Positions 17,249 through 25,840 of a stretch of DNA of 64,000 nt are shown here, piece after piece (within the stretch, counting starts at the first letter, position 1; each line of letters starts with the position of its first letter). This DNA comes from a bacterium (GTDB lineage Bacteria > Bdellovibrionota_C > UBA2361 > SZUA-149 > JAEUWB01): NCBI GenBank assembly GCA_016786595.1, contig JAEUWB010000053.1:1-64000 (forward strand), given 5' to 3'. The notes beneath the pieces are model-generated. The model ran no database searches. It was given only the letters and a program-made list of their open reading frames with translations, and was not told the origin of the DNA. The position numbers were made by a program, and so were the translations under genes.

Positions 17249-18694
17249 TTAGCTACTCACTTTCTCTACTGTTAAAACTCGACTGCTTGCGAAAGACTTT
17301 ACCTCAATTGGCGTATCGCGCAAAAGTTCGCTAGTTGCTGACTCTGCATCCCAAATTTCTCCAAATACAGCGACTTTCCCCAGATAACGACCGGAATCAT
17401 TACGTACAAAATTCGTTAAAACTTTACCTCTCTGACCAACCATCCCAGCCTTGCCGCTAGCTGACTTACGCCTTTGCGCAGAGATTGCCAAATAAGACAA
17501 GATTAATAGTAGGCAACCAACTAGACTAGCAGCTGAACCGAGCAGCAAGTAATCTACTTCGATACTACCCGCACCCCAAATTACACTCGTATCAATTACA
17601 TAAATTGCACCAAGCACAGTGCAAATTAAGCCTGCAATGGCAAAAACGCCAAAGCTTGTTGAAAAAAGCTCTGCTGCAAAAAATATAAAGCCCAGTATCA
17701 GCAAAGCAACTCCGCCAGAATTGAGCGGCAAGATCTGTCCAGCAATTAGTGATAAAATTAAACACGTCACGCCGACAACCCCAGGCAAAATAACTCCCGG
17801 ATGATAAAGCTCAATTGTAATTCCAAGCATTGCACCAAGGCCGAGCAAAATTGCAATATTTGGGTCGGATAAGACACTTGCGACCTGCTGCTTGAAGGTC
17901 ATCTCTAGAGTATGTCGCTCGAGCGTTGAGACTTTAGGCATAGTATAATCTCTGCCGGCAAGTTTAATTTTTCTCCCCTCAGCGCTTACTAAAGCTGAAT
18001 TTAGATCGCCCGCAAGATAATCAATGACTTTTTTATCTAGAGCCTCACCATCTGTAATTGCAACACTTTTACGTACAGCCTCTTCAGCCCAGTTAGCATT
18101 ACGCCCGCGCTCTGTTGCGATTGCCTTAATTAGCGAGACTGCGAAATTCTCAACTTTCTCATTCATCTCCTTAGTCATTTCCTGCCCACCAGCTTGCACC
18201 GGGTGTGCTGCGCCGATGTTCGTTCCGGGTGACATGACTGCTAGATGACCTGCCATAGTAATAAAAGCACCCGCTGAGATAGCGCCGCCCCCACTTGGTG
18301 ATACGTAAACCATCACTGGGGTATGAGATTTTAAAATTTGCTCGACCATGCTCTGCATTGAAGTTACGAGGCCACCGGGAGTATTAAGTTCAAGTACTAG
18401 CATCGCAGCATTACGTTCTACGGCTGCAGCTAAGCTAGTTTTTAAAAAATCATCTGTTGCCGGAGTAATTGGTCCGTGAATCGTAAGAACCAGTACTGGC
18501 CCGGTTAGACTCCGCTCTGAATTTAGCTTCTCTGAGTTTGTCTTCTCTGGGTTTGTCTTTTCTGAGTTTGTCGTTTCTGGGTTTGCCTTTTCTGGCGTTA
18601 GTTGAGCATAGAGAGTGCCTGCTGAGCTTAAGAGCATCAAGCTAAGAGTGATGCAGACAAGAATAATGACCTTTCGCCAGAAAAACTTGATCAT
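17249..18694 (-). CDS. nfeD: NfeD-family membrane serine protease (long form)
   Basis: A 481-residue long-form NfeD. A signal peptide is followed by a repeat-rich linker (about residues 33-60, units of [10 protein letters not shown]). A ClpP-class protease domain keeps the catalytic serine region [15 protein letters not shown] and the [11 protein letters not shown] oxyanion region. Four membrane helices and a C-terminal OB domain ([10 protein letters not shown]) follow. It probably cleaves membrane proteins together with the slipin encoded next. Confidence 0.93.
   Translation of the reverse strand: MIKFFWRKVIILVCITLSLMLLSSAGTLYAQLTPEKANPETTNSEKTNPEKTNSEKLNSERSLTGPVLVLTIHGPITPATDDFLKTSLAAAVERNAAMLVLELNTPGGLVTSMQSMVEQILKSHTPVMVYVSPSGGGAISAGAFITMAGHLAVMSPGTNIGAAHPVQAGGQEMTKEMNEKVENFAVSLIKAIATERGRNANWAEEAVRKSVAITDGEALDKKVIDYLAGDLNSALVSAEGRKIKLAGRDYTMPKVSTLERHTLEMTFKQQVASVLSDPNIAILLGLGAMLGITIELYHPGVILPGVVGVTCLILSLIAGQILPLNSGGVALLILGFIFFAAELFSTSFGVFAIAGLICTVLGAIYVIDTSVIWGAGSIEVDYLLLGSAASLVGCLLLILSYLAISAQRRKSASGKAGMVGQRGKVLTNFVRNDSGRYLGKVAVFGEIWDAESATSELLRDTPIEVKSFASSRVLTVEKVSS
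18516..18590. repeat. Five 15-bp tandem repeats inside nfeD
   Basis: Units starting TCTG at 18516, 18531, 18546, 18561 and 18576 repeat with period 15 and a few substitutions (consensus TCTGRGTTTGTCTTY). On the coding strand they specify five-residue [10 protein letters not shown]-like units just after the signal peptide. Copy number may vary between strains without breaking the frame. Confidence 0.85.
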
Positions 18695-18698
18695 ATAA

Positions 18699-19478
18699 CT
18701 AAATCGATTGCGCGTTAATGGGGATGCCTAGTCGGAGCATCACAGTCTTTAAATCCTCCCAGAAGGGCTTTTTTGCGGGCGGATTTCGCAGTAAATATGC
18801 AGGGTGGAAGGTCGGCATCAAGGGTATTCCCTGCCACTCTAACCATGTTCCACGTACTTTAGTAATTCCGGTTTTGTTGCCAGTTAACGTGACAAAGGCA
18901 GGCGAACCCAAAGTAATAATAACTTCTGGCTTAATCAAGGCAATTTGTCGTTCCAAAAAAGGTCTACAGGCTTCGACTTCATCTGGTAGTGGCGCACGAT
19001 TCTCTGGCGGACGACACTTCACCACATTACAAATATAGACCTCCTCACGCGCAATACCAATTCCTTTAGTAATTGCTGCTGTGAGTAATCGCCCTGCACG
19101 ACCAACGAAGGGTTCTCCTTGCTGATCCTCATCTGCACCTGGCCCCTCGCCAACGAAACAAATTTTAGGTGACTTAGTATTGCCCACACCAAAGACAACC
19201 TTATTGCGGGTCTCACAGAGACGACAGCGGGTGCACTGCTGGGCCTCAGTGTTAAGTTCAGATAGAGTCTGCCCGTAGCGCAAATCACTAGAGACTAGCT
19301 GCGCTGATGCCCCAGTGCTTTTGCCTACTTGCTCCATATTGTTCTGATTCATTGCTGACGTCTCACCTGTTACAAATTGCTCTTGAACCTGCTGGTGCGC
19401 AAACCAGTCCCGTGGAAGGCCAGTTATCCCTTGAGCCTCCAAGCTCTGCTTCAGGACCTCTAGTAAGCGATTATTCAT
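18699..19478 (-). CDS. udg: Uracil-DNA glycosylase, iron-sulfur family 4/5 type
   Basis: A 259-residue protein. After about 75 poorly conserved residues comes CTRCRLCETR, the first pair of cluster cysteines. GEGPGADEDQQGEPFVGRAG is the active-site motif. VKCRPPENRAPLPDEVEAC supplies the other two cysteines and HPAYLLRNP the C-terminal motif. It removes uracil from DNA. GEGPGADED favours family 4. It overlaps coaBC by 4 bases. Confidence 0.92.
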   Translation of the reverse strand: MNNRLLEVLKQSLEAQGITGLPRDWFAHQQVQEQFVTGETSAMNQNNMEQVGKSTGASAQLVSSDLRYGQTLSELNTEAQQCTRCRLCETRNKVVFGVGNTKSPKICFVGEGPGADEDQQGEPFVGRAGRLLTAAITKGIGIAREEVYICNVVKCRPPENRAPLPDEVEACRPFLERQIALIKPEVIITLGSPAFVTLTGNKTGITKVRGTWLEWQGIPLMPTFHPAYLLRNPPAKKPFWEDLKTVMLRLGIPINAQSI

Positions 19479-20698
19479 AACTTACTTACGTTAGTAAAAA
19501 TGAAATCTGCAAGTTCAATCTTACTGCCCTTGGAAAATACACTAGCATCTGTCTGATTGACCATGACCGCACGCGTCCGATCTGTCTCGAAAGAATCAAG
19601 CAAATTACCCACAACATAATCCAAATGTTTAGCTTGAAGTTTCCTTCTGGCAAGCGCTTCAAGATCTGAAAAGTCACCAGACTCAGCTGCAAAACCGATT
19701 AGCGTCAATTTTGTTTTGAGCGCTGCTTGATAAACTTCACGTCGGGAACCAACTTCAAATGCAATGTCTGGATTTGGAACTAGCTCAATTGAGTAACTCT
19801 CACTTTTGCTGACTTTGAGCTTGTTCGAGGAAACCGATTTTGGACGGTGATCGCACACTGCTGCAGCAAAGATTACAATCGTGTGTTCAATTCCAGGCAC
19901 TTGCTCGCCGAGGTAAGTCTCTACCTGTTGTGCCATTTCCAGTGCGGTGCTGACCTGGACGACTCGATCTGCCCCCGTTAACGCATGATCTACTGGACCT
20001 AAGACCAGATCGACATGGGCACCGCGCTTTTTTGCTATTTCAGCTAAGGCTTGACCCATTAATCCTGAGGAACGATTGCTAAGAAATCTAATCGGATCAA
20101 TCCACTCACGAGTGGGTCCTGCAGTGATAATCACCCGTGTTCGCTTTAAATCTGTACTCAAATTTAAGAGCGTTTCCACGACGGACATAATCTCAGCGTT
20201 TTCTGGAAAATGCCCTTTACCCATCCAACCACAAGCTAGCTTACCCTCAACAGGGTCGACAAAAATTGCGCCACGAGTCTTAAGTACTTTAATACTTTCT
20301 TGTGTTACAGAATTTTGCCACATCTTAACGTTCATCGCCGGAACATAAATTACTGGTTTAGTTGTTGCCAATAAAACCGCCGTGACTACGTCATCTGCAA
20401 TTCCCTGAGCGGCTTTGTTGAGGAGATCTGCCGTTGCCGGAGCCACAATAATTAAATCGGTGTCGTTGGCCAGTGAGATGTGTCCGATTGACTGTTCTTC
20501 GTTTTGGTTGAACAAGTCGATAGCAACTTTCTCACCGCTTAAGACTTCGAAACTAAGTGGCCGCACAAACTCCTGCGCTGCCTTACTCATCGCAACACGC
20601 ACACGCAAACCGCGTCTCTGTAAGTCGCGCATTAAATCGATTGCCTTGTACGCTGCAATTGACCCGGTAACCAAAAGTGTGGCCGTTAGCTGCGCCAT
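19475..20698 (-). CDS. coaBC: Bifunctional phosphopantothenoylcysteine decarboxylase/synthetase
   Basis: A 407-residue CoaBC. The N-terminal flavoprotein CoaC half (TGSIAAYKAIDLMRDLQRRG; the PAMNVKMW motif near 120) decarboxylates, and the C-terminal CoaB half (ITAGPTREWIDPIRFLSNRS) ligates cysteine to phosphopantothenate. Together they do two steps of coenzyme A synthesis. It overlaps the MBL hydrolase stop by one base and udg by four. Confidence 0.96.
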   Translation of the reverse strand: MAQLTATLLVTGSIAAYKAIDLMRDLQRRGLRVRVAMSKAAQEFVRPLSFEVLSGEKVAIDLFNQNEEQSIGHISLANDTDLIIVAPATADLLNKAAQGIADDVVTAVLLATTKPVIYVPAMNVKMWQNSVTQESIKVLKTRGAIFVDPVEGKLACGWMGKGHFPENAEIMSVVETLLNLSTDLKRTRVIITAGPTREWIDPIRFLSNRSSGLMGQALAEIAKKRGAHVDLVLGPVDHALTGADRVVQVSTALEMAQQVETYLGEQVPGIEHTIVIFAAAVCDHRPKSVSSNKLKVSKSESYSIELVPNPDIAFEVGSRREVYQAALKTKLTLIGFAAESGDFSDLEALARRKLQAKHLDYVVGNLLDSFETDRTRAVMVNQTDASVFSKGSKIELADFIFTNVSKL

Positions 20699-21381
20699 TA
20701 TAAAGTTGCCCCTGCTTGCCAGATCTTCACAAACGGATTTTTACCAAGCTCAGCTGCCACAGTCGTATTTGGGCCATGTCCAGAGAGTAGTTTTGTCTCT
20801 CCCGGAAGTTTGAGGATTTTATCTAGAATTGATGACTTTAAAACTTGTTCATTTCCGCCGGGCAAATCTACGCGACCGACGGAACCACTAAAAACAGTAT
20901 CGCCTGCGATTAAAATCTGATGACTCTTGAAATAAAGAGCCAAATGCCCTGGCGAGTGACCAGGGGTATAAATTACCAGCGCAGATAGGCTACCGACTCT
21001 AAACTCTTCTCCTCCGCTAAGTTCATGATCTGGTTCGGGGCAATTTTTATATTGAGCCGGATCTAGTCCATACACTGGAACTAAGGATTCTATCGTAGCT
21101 CGAAAGTCACGTTCATTTGGGTGCGCATAGAGTTTAGCCTGCTGACCCTGTATCGTTCTTAATGCTATTTGCAGGTCTTTAACTCCCCCAGCATGATCAA
21201 TATGAGAATGCGTAAGAAAAATACTTTCAATCGTCACTTTTCTAGCCTGAATCTCATCGGTAATTAGCTGCACATCACTCCCGGGGTCCACTACGCAAGC
21301 AGAACTGGTAGATCGGTCAATCAGAATCCTGCAGTTCTGTGAAAAGTCAGATACTACTATTGTTGCAATTTCCAAGCTCAT
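20698..21381 (-). CDS. Metallo-beta-lactamase-fold hydrolase (glyoxalase II-like)
   Basis: A 227-residue MBL-fold hydrolase with THSHIDHAGG as the HxHxDH zinc motif, TPGHSPGHLALY for the second histidine, GDTVFSGSVGRVDLPGG for the bridging aspartate, and a late SGHGP histidine. This arrangement fits YcbL/GloB-like thioesterases; the true substrate is not known. It heads the long minus-strand run and starts 26 bases from recD2, on the opposite strand. Confidence 0.9.
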   Translation of the reverse strand: MSLEIATIVVSDFSQNCRILIDRSTSSACVVDPGSDVQLITDEIQARKVTIESIFLTHSHIDHAGGVKDLQIALRTIQGQQAKLYAHPNERDFRATIESLVPVYGLDPAQYKNCPEPDHELSGGEEFRVGSLSALVIYTPGHSPGHLALYFKSHQILIAGDTVFSGSVGRVDLPGGNEQVLKSSILDKILKLPGETKLLSGHGPNTTVAAELGKNPFVKIWQAGATL

Positions 21382-21407
21382 ATAGGTTATATCTCTCTAG
21401 CAAATAT

Positions 21408-23657
21408 ATGAATTTGGAGCAAAAACGACAGAACGATAAGGCCACAGACGCACAGCAGTCAATTCGTGGCATCGTCGAGCGTGTGACTTATTTTTCTGCT
21501 GATACGGGCTACCATGTGCTCAAGGTCAGTCTTGATTTTCCAATTAAAGAAATTGCCGTAGTTGGCTACAACACAAAATCAATTACTCCAGGGGTTCATA
21601 TTCTTGCGCATGGAAGCTGGATCGAGCACCCTAAATTCGGCAAGCAATTTAAGGCAAGCTCCATCGTCGACACTCCGCCTCCAACAAAAGAAGGACTCAT
21701 TCGCTATCTCGGCGCAGGCCAATTAAAAGGTATTGGGCCAGTCCTTGCTGAGCGGATTGTGGATCATTTCGGCACAGAGGCACTAAACATTATTGAATCA
21801 AATCCGCAGCGTCTCGCCGAAGTCCCGGGAATCGGCAGGAGAAAAGCTGAAGAACTCGTTAGTGAGTGGGAAAGTAAACGCAGCCAGAGAGAGAGTTTAC
21901 TTTTCTTCACAAGCTTCAACATTCCAATTGGCACAGCTAATCGTATTATTAAGCACTTCAAAGCAAATGCAATCAAAATTGTTAAGGAAAATCCGTACCA
22001 ACTTGTCTCAACTGTCTGGGGCATAGGTTTTAAAACGGCTGACCGCATCGCTCAATTGATTGGTATTGACCCCAGCGCTGCGATCCGACTTCGCGCAGGA
22101 TTAGCATACACACTCAAGCGTGCTAGTGAGGAAGGGCATTTATTTCTAACTCAAGAAATTTTACTCGCCAAAGCGCAGTCTGTGTTAGGGTTTAATGATG
22201 CGGAAATTCTTAGCCAAGAGCTTGAGAATTGTGTCAGTTATGGCGAAGTCATCCGTGATTATGGGCGACTTTACTTACCGCAACTACATACCGCAGAGAA
22301 AGGTGTTTCAGAGTTTTTTGAGTCGCGCTTAAAACGTAATTTTTCATTAGAAAAAACGATTCCTACCGACCAAGTTAATTCGATCGTTGCACAAAGCAGT
22401 TTCTCTCTCTCCGAAGACCAGCACCGCGCACTCCAGCTAGTTGCTAACCAGTCAGCTGTTTTAATTACCGGCGGTCCTGGATGCGGTAAAACTACAGTAG
22501 TTAAAACAATTGTCGAACTTTTCAAACGCGCACGTATTAGCTTTAAGCTTGCCGCTCCAACTGGGCGTGCAGCTCAGCGTCTAGCAGAAGTTTGCGAAGA
22601 AGAAGCTTCAACAGTGCATCGCTTACTCAAATATGACCCTTTCACCAACTCTTTTGTACACAATCAGCATCATCAACTTCCCTGCGAAGCCTTAATTATT
22701 GACGAATGTTCAATGGTCGATATCCCACTTGCAGCAAACTTACTTGCCGCTGTATCTGACAACACCAGGCTAATTCTAGTCGGCGATGCCGATCAACTAC
22801 CGAGTGTAGGCCCAGGGCTATTCTTTGCTGATCTACTGAGCGTGCCTGCAATCCCCCAAGTCCGACTTTCGCGTTTGTTTCGTCGGTCGGCAGAGTCAGA
22901 AATCACTGAAATTGCACACTCGATTAACAATGCTGTTATTCCTAATATTCAGCTGCTAACTAATCGTCCCACAGCGACAGATAGCTTTTTCGTCGCTGCC
23001 ACAGGCCCAGAGCATGGTAGTGAGATTGTCACTAAGTTGATTTCAAGTTTTATTCCTGAAAAATTTAATTTTTCTCCACAAGATATTTCCGTGCTCACAC
23101 CCACAAATCAAGGCCCACTGGGCGTGATTGCATTAAACCAAACGCTACAGGCCGCCTTAAATCCAAAGCAGCACGGTGGCCCAACAGTGCGTGTCGGAAA
23201 CATCGAATATCGAGTTGGAGACCGTGTTTGTCAGCGTGCAAACAATTACGATCTGGGTGATTCAGGGGTTTTTAACGGCGATCAAGGCTATATCACGGCA
23301 ATTGATCCTAAGGCTGAGTCCATCGATGTCAAACTTTGGGACGGTCGCTTGATTACTTATCCAGCTGAGCACTTAAGCGAACTTGACTTGGCATATGCGA
23401 TTACAATTCACCGTTCGCAAGGTTCGGAAATGCCTGTTGTCGTAATGACACTGCATGATTCTCACGCCATTTTATTAGAGCGCCAGTTAATCTATACAGG
23501 AATTACTCGAGCGAAGCGCTTATTGATTATCGTAGGAACTAAGCGCGCACTGGCAATGGCCATCAAACGTGAACGTAGCAAAAAGCGCATGACCTTACTA
23601 CCCGAGCGGATTCAAGGTTTAAAGCAAAAGGTGTTTCAACCTGCGGTGCAGATTTAA
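21408..23657 (+). CDS. recD2: ATP-dependent 5'-3' DNA helicase RecD2
   Basis: A 749-residue RecD2-type helicase. After an N-terminal OB-like region (IRGIVERVTYFSADTGYHVL) come helix-hairpin-helix motifs (GIGPVLAERIVDHFG; VPGIGRRKAEEL). The motor has Walker A GGPGCGKTT, Walker B LIIDECSMVD, and the SH3-inserted C-terminal part with ITIHRSQGSEMPVV. It works without RecBC. The ATG at 21408 matches the family start better than the upstream TTG/ATG options, which run into the divergent MBL gene. Confidence 0.95.
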   Translation: MNLEQKRQNDKATDAQQSIRGIVERVTYFSADTGYHVLKVSLDFPIKEIAVVGYNTKSITPGVHILAHGSWIEHPKFGKQFKASSIVDTPPPTKEGLIRYLGAGQLKGIGPVLAERIVDHFGTEALNIIESNPQRLAEVPGIGRRKAEELVSEWESKRSQRESLLFFTSFNIPIGTANRIIKHFKANAIKIVKENPYQLVSTVWGIGFKTADRIAQLIGIDPSAAIRLRAGLAYTLKRASEEGHLFLTQEILLAKAQSVLGFNDAEILSQELENCVSYGEVIRDYGRLYLPQLHTAEKGVSEFFESRLKRNFSLEKTIPTDQVNSIVAQSSFSLSEDQHRALQLVANQSAVLITGGPGCGKTTVVKTIVELFKRARISFKLAAPTGRAAQRLAEVCEEEASTVHRLLKYDPFTNSFVHNQHHQLPCEALIIDECSMVDIPLAANLLAAVSDNTRLILVGDADQLPSVGPGLFFADLLSVPAIPQVRLSRLFRRSAESEITEIAHSINNAVIPNIQLLTNRPTATDSFFVAATGPEHGSEIVTKLISSFIPEKFNFSPQDISVLTPTNQGPLGVIALNQTLQAALNPKQHGGPTVRVGNIEYRVGDRVCQRANNYDLGDSGVFNGDQGYITAIDPKAESIDVKLWDGRLITYPAEHLSELDLAYAITIHRSQGSEMPVVVMTLHDSHAILLERQLIYTGITRAKRLLIIVGTKRALAMAIKRERSKKRMTLLPERIQGLKQKVFQPAVQI

Positions 23658-23693
23658 CGGGTTTGTCACGAAATTTGGTTTTGCGTGAGACCC

Positions 23694-24401
23694 CTAAAGC
23701 CGCTCTTTATAGATCAGGCGGGCAAGGCGTAAATCTGCGGGCACTGTAATTTTGATATTATCTGGGTCGCCTTCACAGGTGACAATCTTTGATTTTAATG
23801 TTTTTTCAATTAATTCAGCATCATCTGTGGTGTTTAGTTCGAGTTGTCGTGCCTTGAGATGAGCGTCGACAAGGTCTTGATAGCTAAAGCCCTGCGGCGT
23901 CTGGGCCTCAAAGAGGCCTTCACGAGGAACTGTTTTTACAATTTCATTATTTCTTGCATGTTTAATTGTGTTAGTGACTGCGACAACGGGAACTGCTGCC
24001 CCACTGAGGGTGGTTGCCTCAATCACGCGCTTAATTAACTCTACTGAAGGTAGAGGCCTGGCGCCATCATGCACTAATACATAATTTACTTTCTGAGGCA
24101 GTGACTGTAAGCCTAAGTAGACTGATTCTTGACGAGACAAACCGCCACGAATGATTTGATAAGGACTCTGAGCCAAAATTTTCCCGGCAAGATCTTGGAT
24201 ATGCTTTTCAATTTCCTTGGAAACCACAAGCGCATAGCAGTGGATTAAATTGGATCTTTTTAGTGCAAACAGTGTCGAGGCAATCACTGGAATTCCAGGT
24301 GCAATTGTCTCTAATAATTTCTGAGTGTTTGGTCGGTAGCGAATGCTATTACCTGCTGCGACAACTACAACTCCAACTTTTGCTCTGACCTCAACCGACA
24401 T
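23694..24401 (-). CDS. ispD: 2-C-methyl-D-erythritol 4-phosphate cytidylyltransferase
   Basis: A 235-residue IspD, which makes CDP-methylerythritol in the MEP isoprenoid pathway. It shows the family's nucleotide-binding VVVVAAGNSIRY start with a lysine further on (NTQKLLE), VHDGARPLPS for the second motif, and TDDAELIEK near the end. Usual length. It follows carD by about 120 bases; carD-ispD linkage is seen in several phyla. Confidence 0.94.
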   Translation of the reverse strand: MSVEVRAKVGVVVVAAGNSIRYRPNTQKLLETIAPGIPVIASTLFALKRSNLIHCYALVVSKEIEKHIQDLAGKILAQSPYQIIRGGLSRQESVYLGLQSLPQKVNYVLVHDGARPLPSVELIKRVIEATTLSGAAVPVVAVTNTIKHARNNEIVKTVPREGLFEAQTPQGFSYQDLVDAHLKARQLELNTTDDAELIEKTLKSKIVTCEGDPDNIKITVPADLRLARLIYKERL

Positions 24402-24521
24402 GACTGTGTTTAATATTCGATCTGAAGGAAATTTGCTATGGTTAGATTTAAGACGTCCAGAAACACGCTTAAAAACTAGGAATCTCTGGAAGTCAAAAAT
24501 GTATTACAAAAACACTAGCCG

Positions 24522-25220
24522 CTAAGCGTGGCAAATGCCTTGAATTTCCTTCTTGATTTGGTCTTCAGTGCGCGCCTTAGCAATTGAGATTTCTTTAACG
24601 AGTAGCCCTTCAGCAGCATCCAACATTTTACGCTCACCGAAGGAAAGCTCCTTGTCTAATTTAAGCACTGACAGATCGCGAATGACTTTAGCGATTTCGA
24701 AAAGCGAACCAGTCTTTAATTTCTGAGTATACTCACGATAACGACGATTCCAAGTCTGAGTATCAACGGTAATTTTGCGATCACGCAAAATATCGTACAC
24801 TTTTTCAATTGTCTTAGTGTCAATTACTCGGCGCAAACCAACAGTCTCAACTTGGCCGACAGGCACCATAATTGTAGCACCATTTTCGAGAATATTTATC
24901 TTGTAAAAGCGTTGTTCAAAAGTGCCAATCTTTCGAGCTTCGATGCTCTGAATAACTCCGACGCCTTGCGCTGGATAAACAACTTTATCCCCTACTTTAA
25001 ATGTTGAGATTTGAGCACTTACTGGTCGCTGAGTGGTTTCTTGAACTATAGCGCTTCTTAACGGAGAAATTGATTTTGTAATCGCACTACTGTTACTGGT
25101 ATTTGACTTTGTCTTACTTACTAATAGTTTAGGTGCAGCAACATTCTTTTTGGTGACAGCACCATTAGTTGCCTTCTTACCTGGTTTTGTTTTCTTGATA
25201 GCCACTTTCTTAGTTGTCAC
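24522..25220 (-). CDS. carD: CarD/CdnL-family transcription regulator
   Basis: A 232-residue protein. A lysine/serine-rich N-terminal tail of about 75 residues precedes the CarD domain: FKVGDKVVYPAQGVGVIQSI is the RNAP beta-subunit-binding Tudor-like part, and RRYREYTQKLKTGSLFEIAK with SFGERKMLD is the helical DNA-binding part. Such proteins stabilise open promoter complexes, often at rRNA promoters. The start is probably GTG with GGAG about 11 nt before. The basic tail is longer than in typical CdnL. Confidence 0.92.
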   Translation of the reverse strand: MTTKKVAIKKTKPGKKATNGAVTKKNVAAPKLLVSKTKSNTSNSSAITKSISPLRSAIVQETTQRPVSAQISTFKVGDKVVYPAQGVGVIQSIEARKIGTFEQRFYKINILENGATIMVPVGQVETVGLRRVIDTKTIEKVYDILRDRKITVDTQTWNRRYREYTQKLKTGSLFEIAKVIRDLSVLKLDKELSFGERKMLDAAEGLLVKEISIAKARTEDQIKKEIQGICHA

Positions 25221-25348
25221 AGGATCTTAGTCTCCGTTTAGCCGCTTTTTTTGAGCATAAATGTATATTTATTACGCTTAAAACGGACGATGGATAATAC
25301 AATAACTAATTAATTTCGTCAATATAAGTCGCTATTACTACAGTGATT

Positions 25349-25840
25349 TTATAAATTAGGGCGATTAGTGACAAATTGCATTAGGAGAGCATCCTCCTGA
25401 GGATTACGGTAATAAGCTTGTCGAACTCCGTATGGCTTAAAACCACAAGTATCATATAAGCAAAAAGCCTCATGATTAGAGTGTCTTAACTCAAGTAAAA
25501 TTCTACTGGTAGAAGTCGCTCGAGCATGATCGATTAATTTGGTTATTAATCGCCTACCAATTCCCTTGCCTCGCTCAGCTTTACTAACTGCAAACTCTAA
25601 TACTTCAAGTTCGTCCTCAATTCGATGAGCAAATAGATATCCTACTAGCTGGGAATCACTCAAAGCAGCAAATCTAATAGAATTTTTACTATTTAACTCG
25701 GAAAGAAAACTATCTCGACTCCATGGATTGGAAAAACTTAGCTTCTCGATCTCAAGGATCTGATCAACCCAGTCAGCGCCGAACTGGTCAATTAAAGTAA
25801 TATCACTGACGCAATCTGTAGCCGTTTGCTGTGACTGCAT
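25349..25840 (-). CDS. rimI: Ribosomal protein S18-alanine N-acetyltransferase
   Basis: A 163-residue GNAT protein with the RimI hallmarks: a short N-terminal FSNPWSRDSFLSEL segment, the acetyl-CoA loop RGKGIGRRLITKLIDHA, and LELRHSNHEAFCLYDTCGFKPYGVR. It acetylates the N-terminus of S18 or related proteins. Its ATG lies 38 bases inside pheT, so translation is coupled. Confidence 0.9.
   Translation of the reverse strand: MQSQQTATDCVSDITLIDQFGADWVDQILEIEKLSFSNPWSRDSFLSELNSKNSIRFAALSDSQLVGYLFAHRIEDELEVLEFAVSKAERGKGIGRRLITKLIDHARATSTSRILLELRHSNHEAFCLYDTCGFKPYGVRQAYYRNPQEDALLMQFVTNRPNL

Noticed and set aside
18516-18590. CRISPR-like repeat run
   Set aside because: Units are directly adjacent with no spacers and encode part of NfeD.
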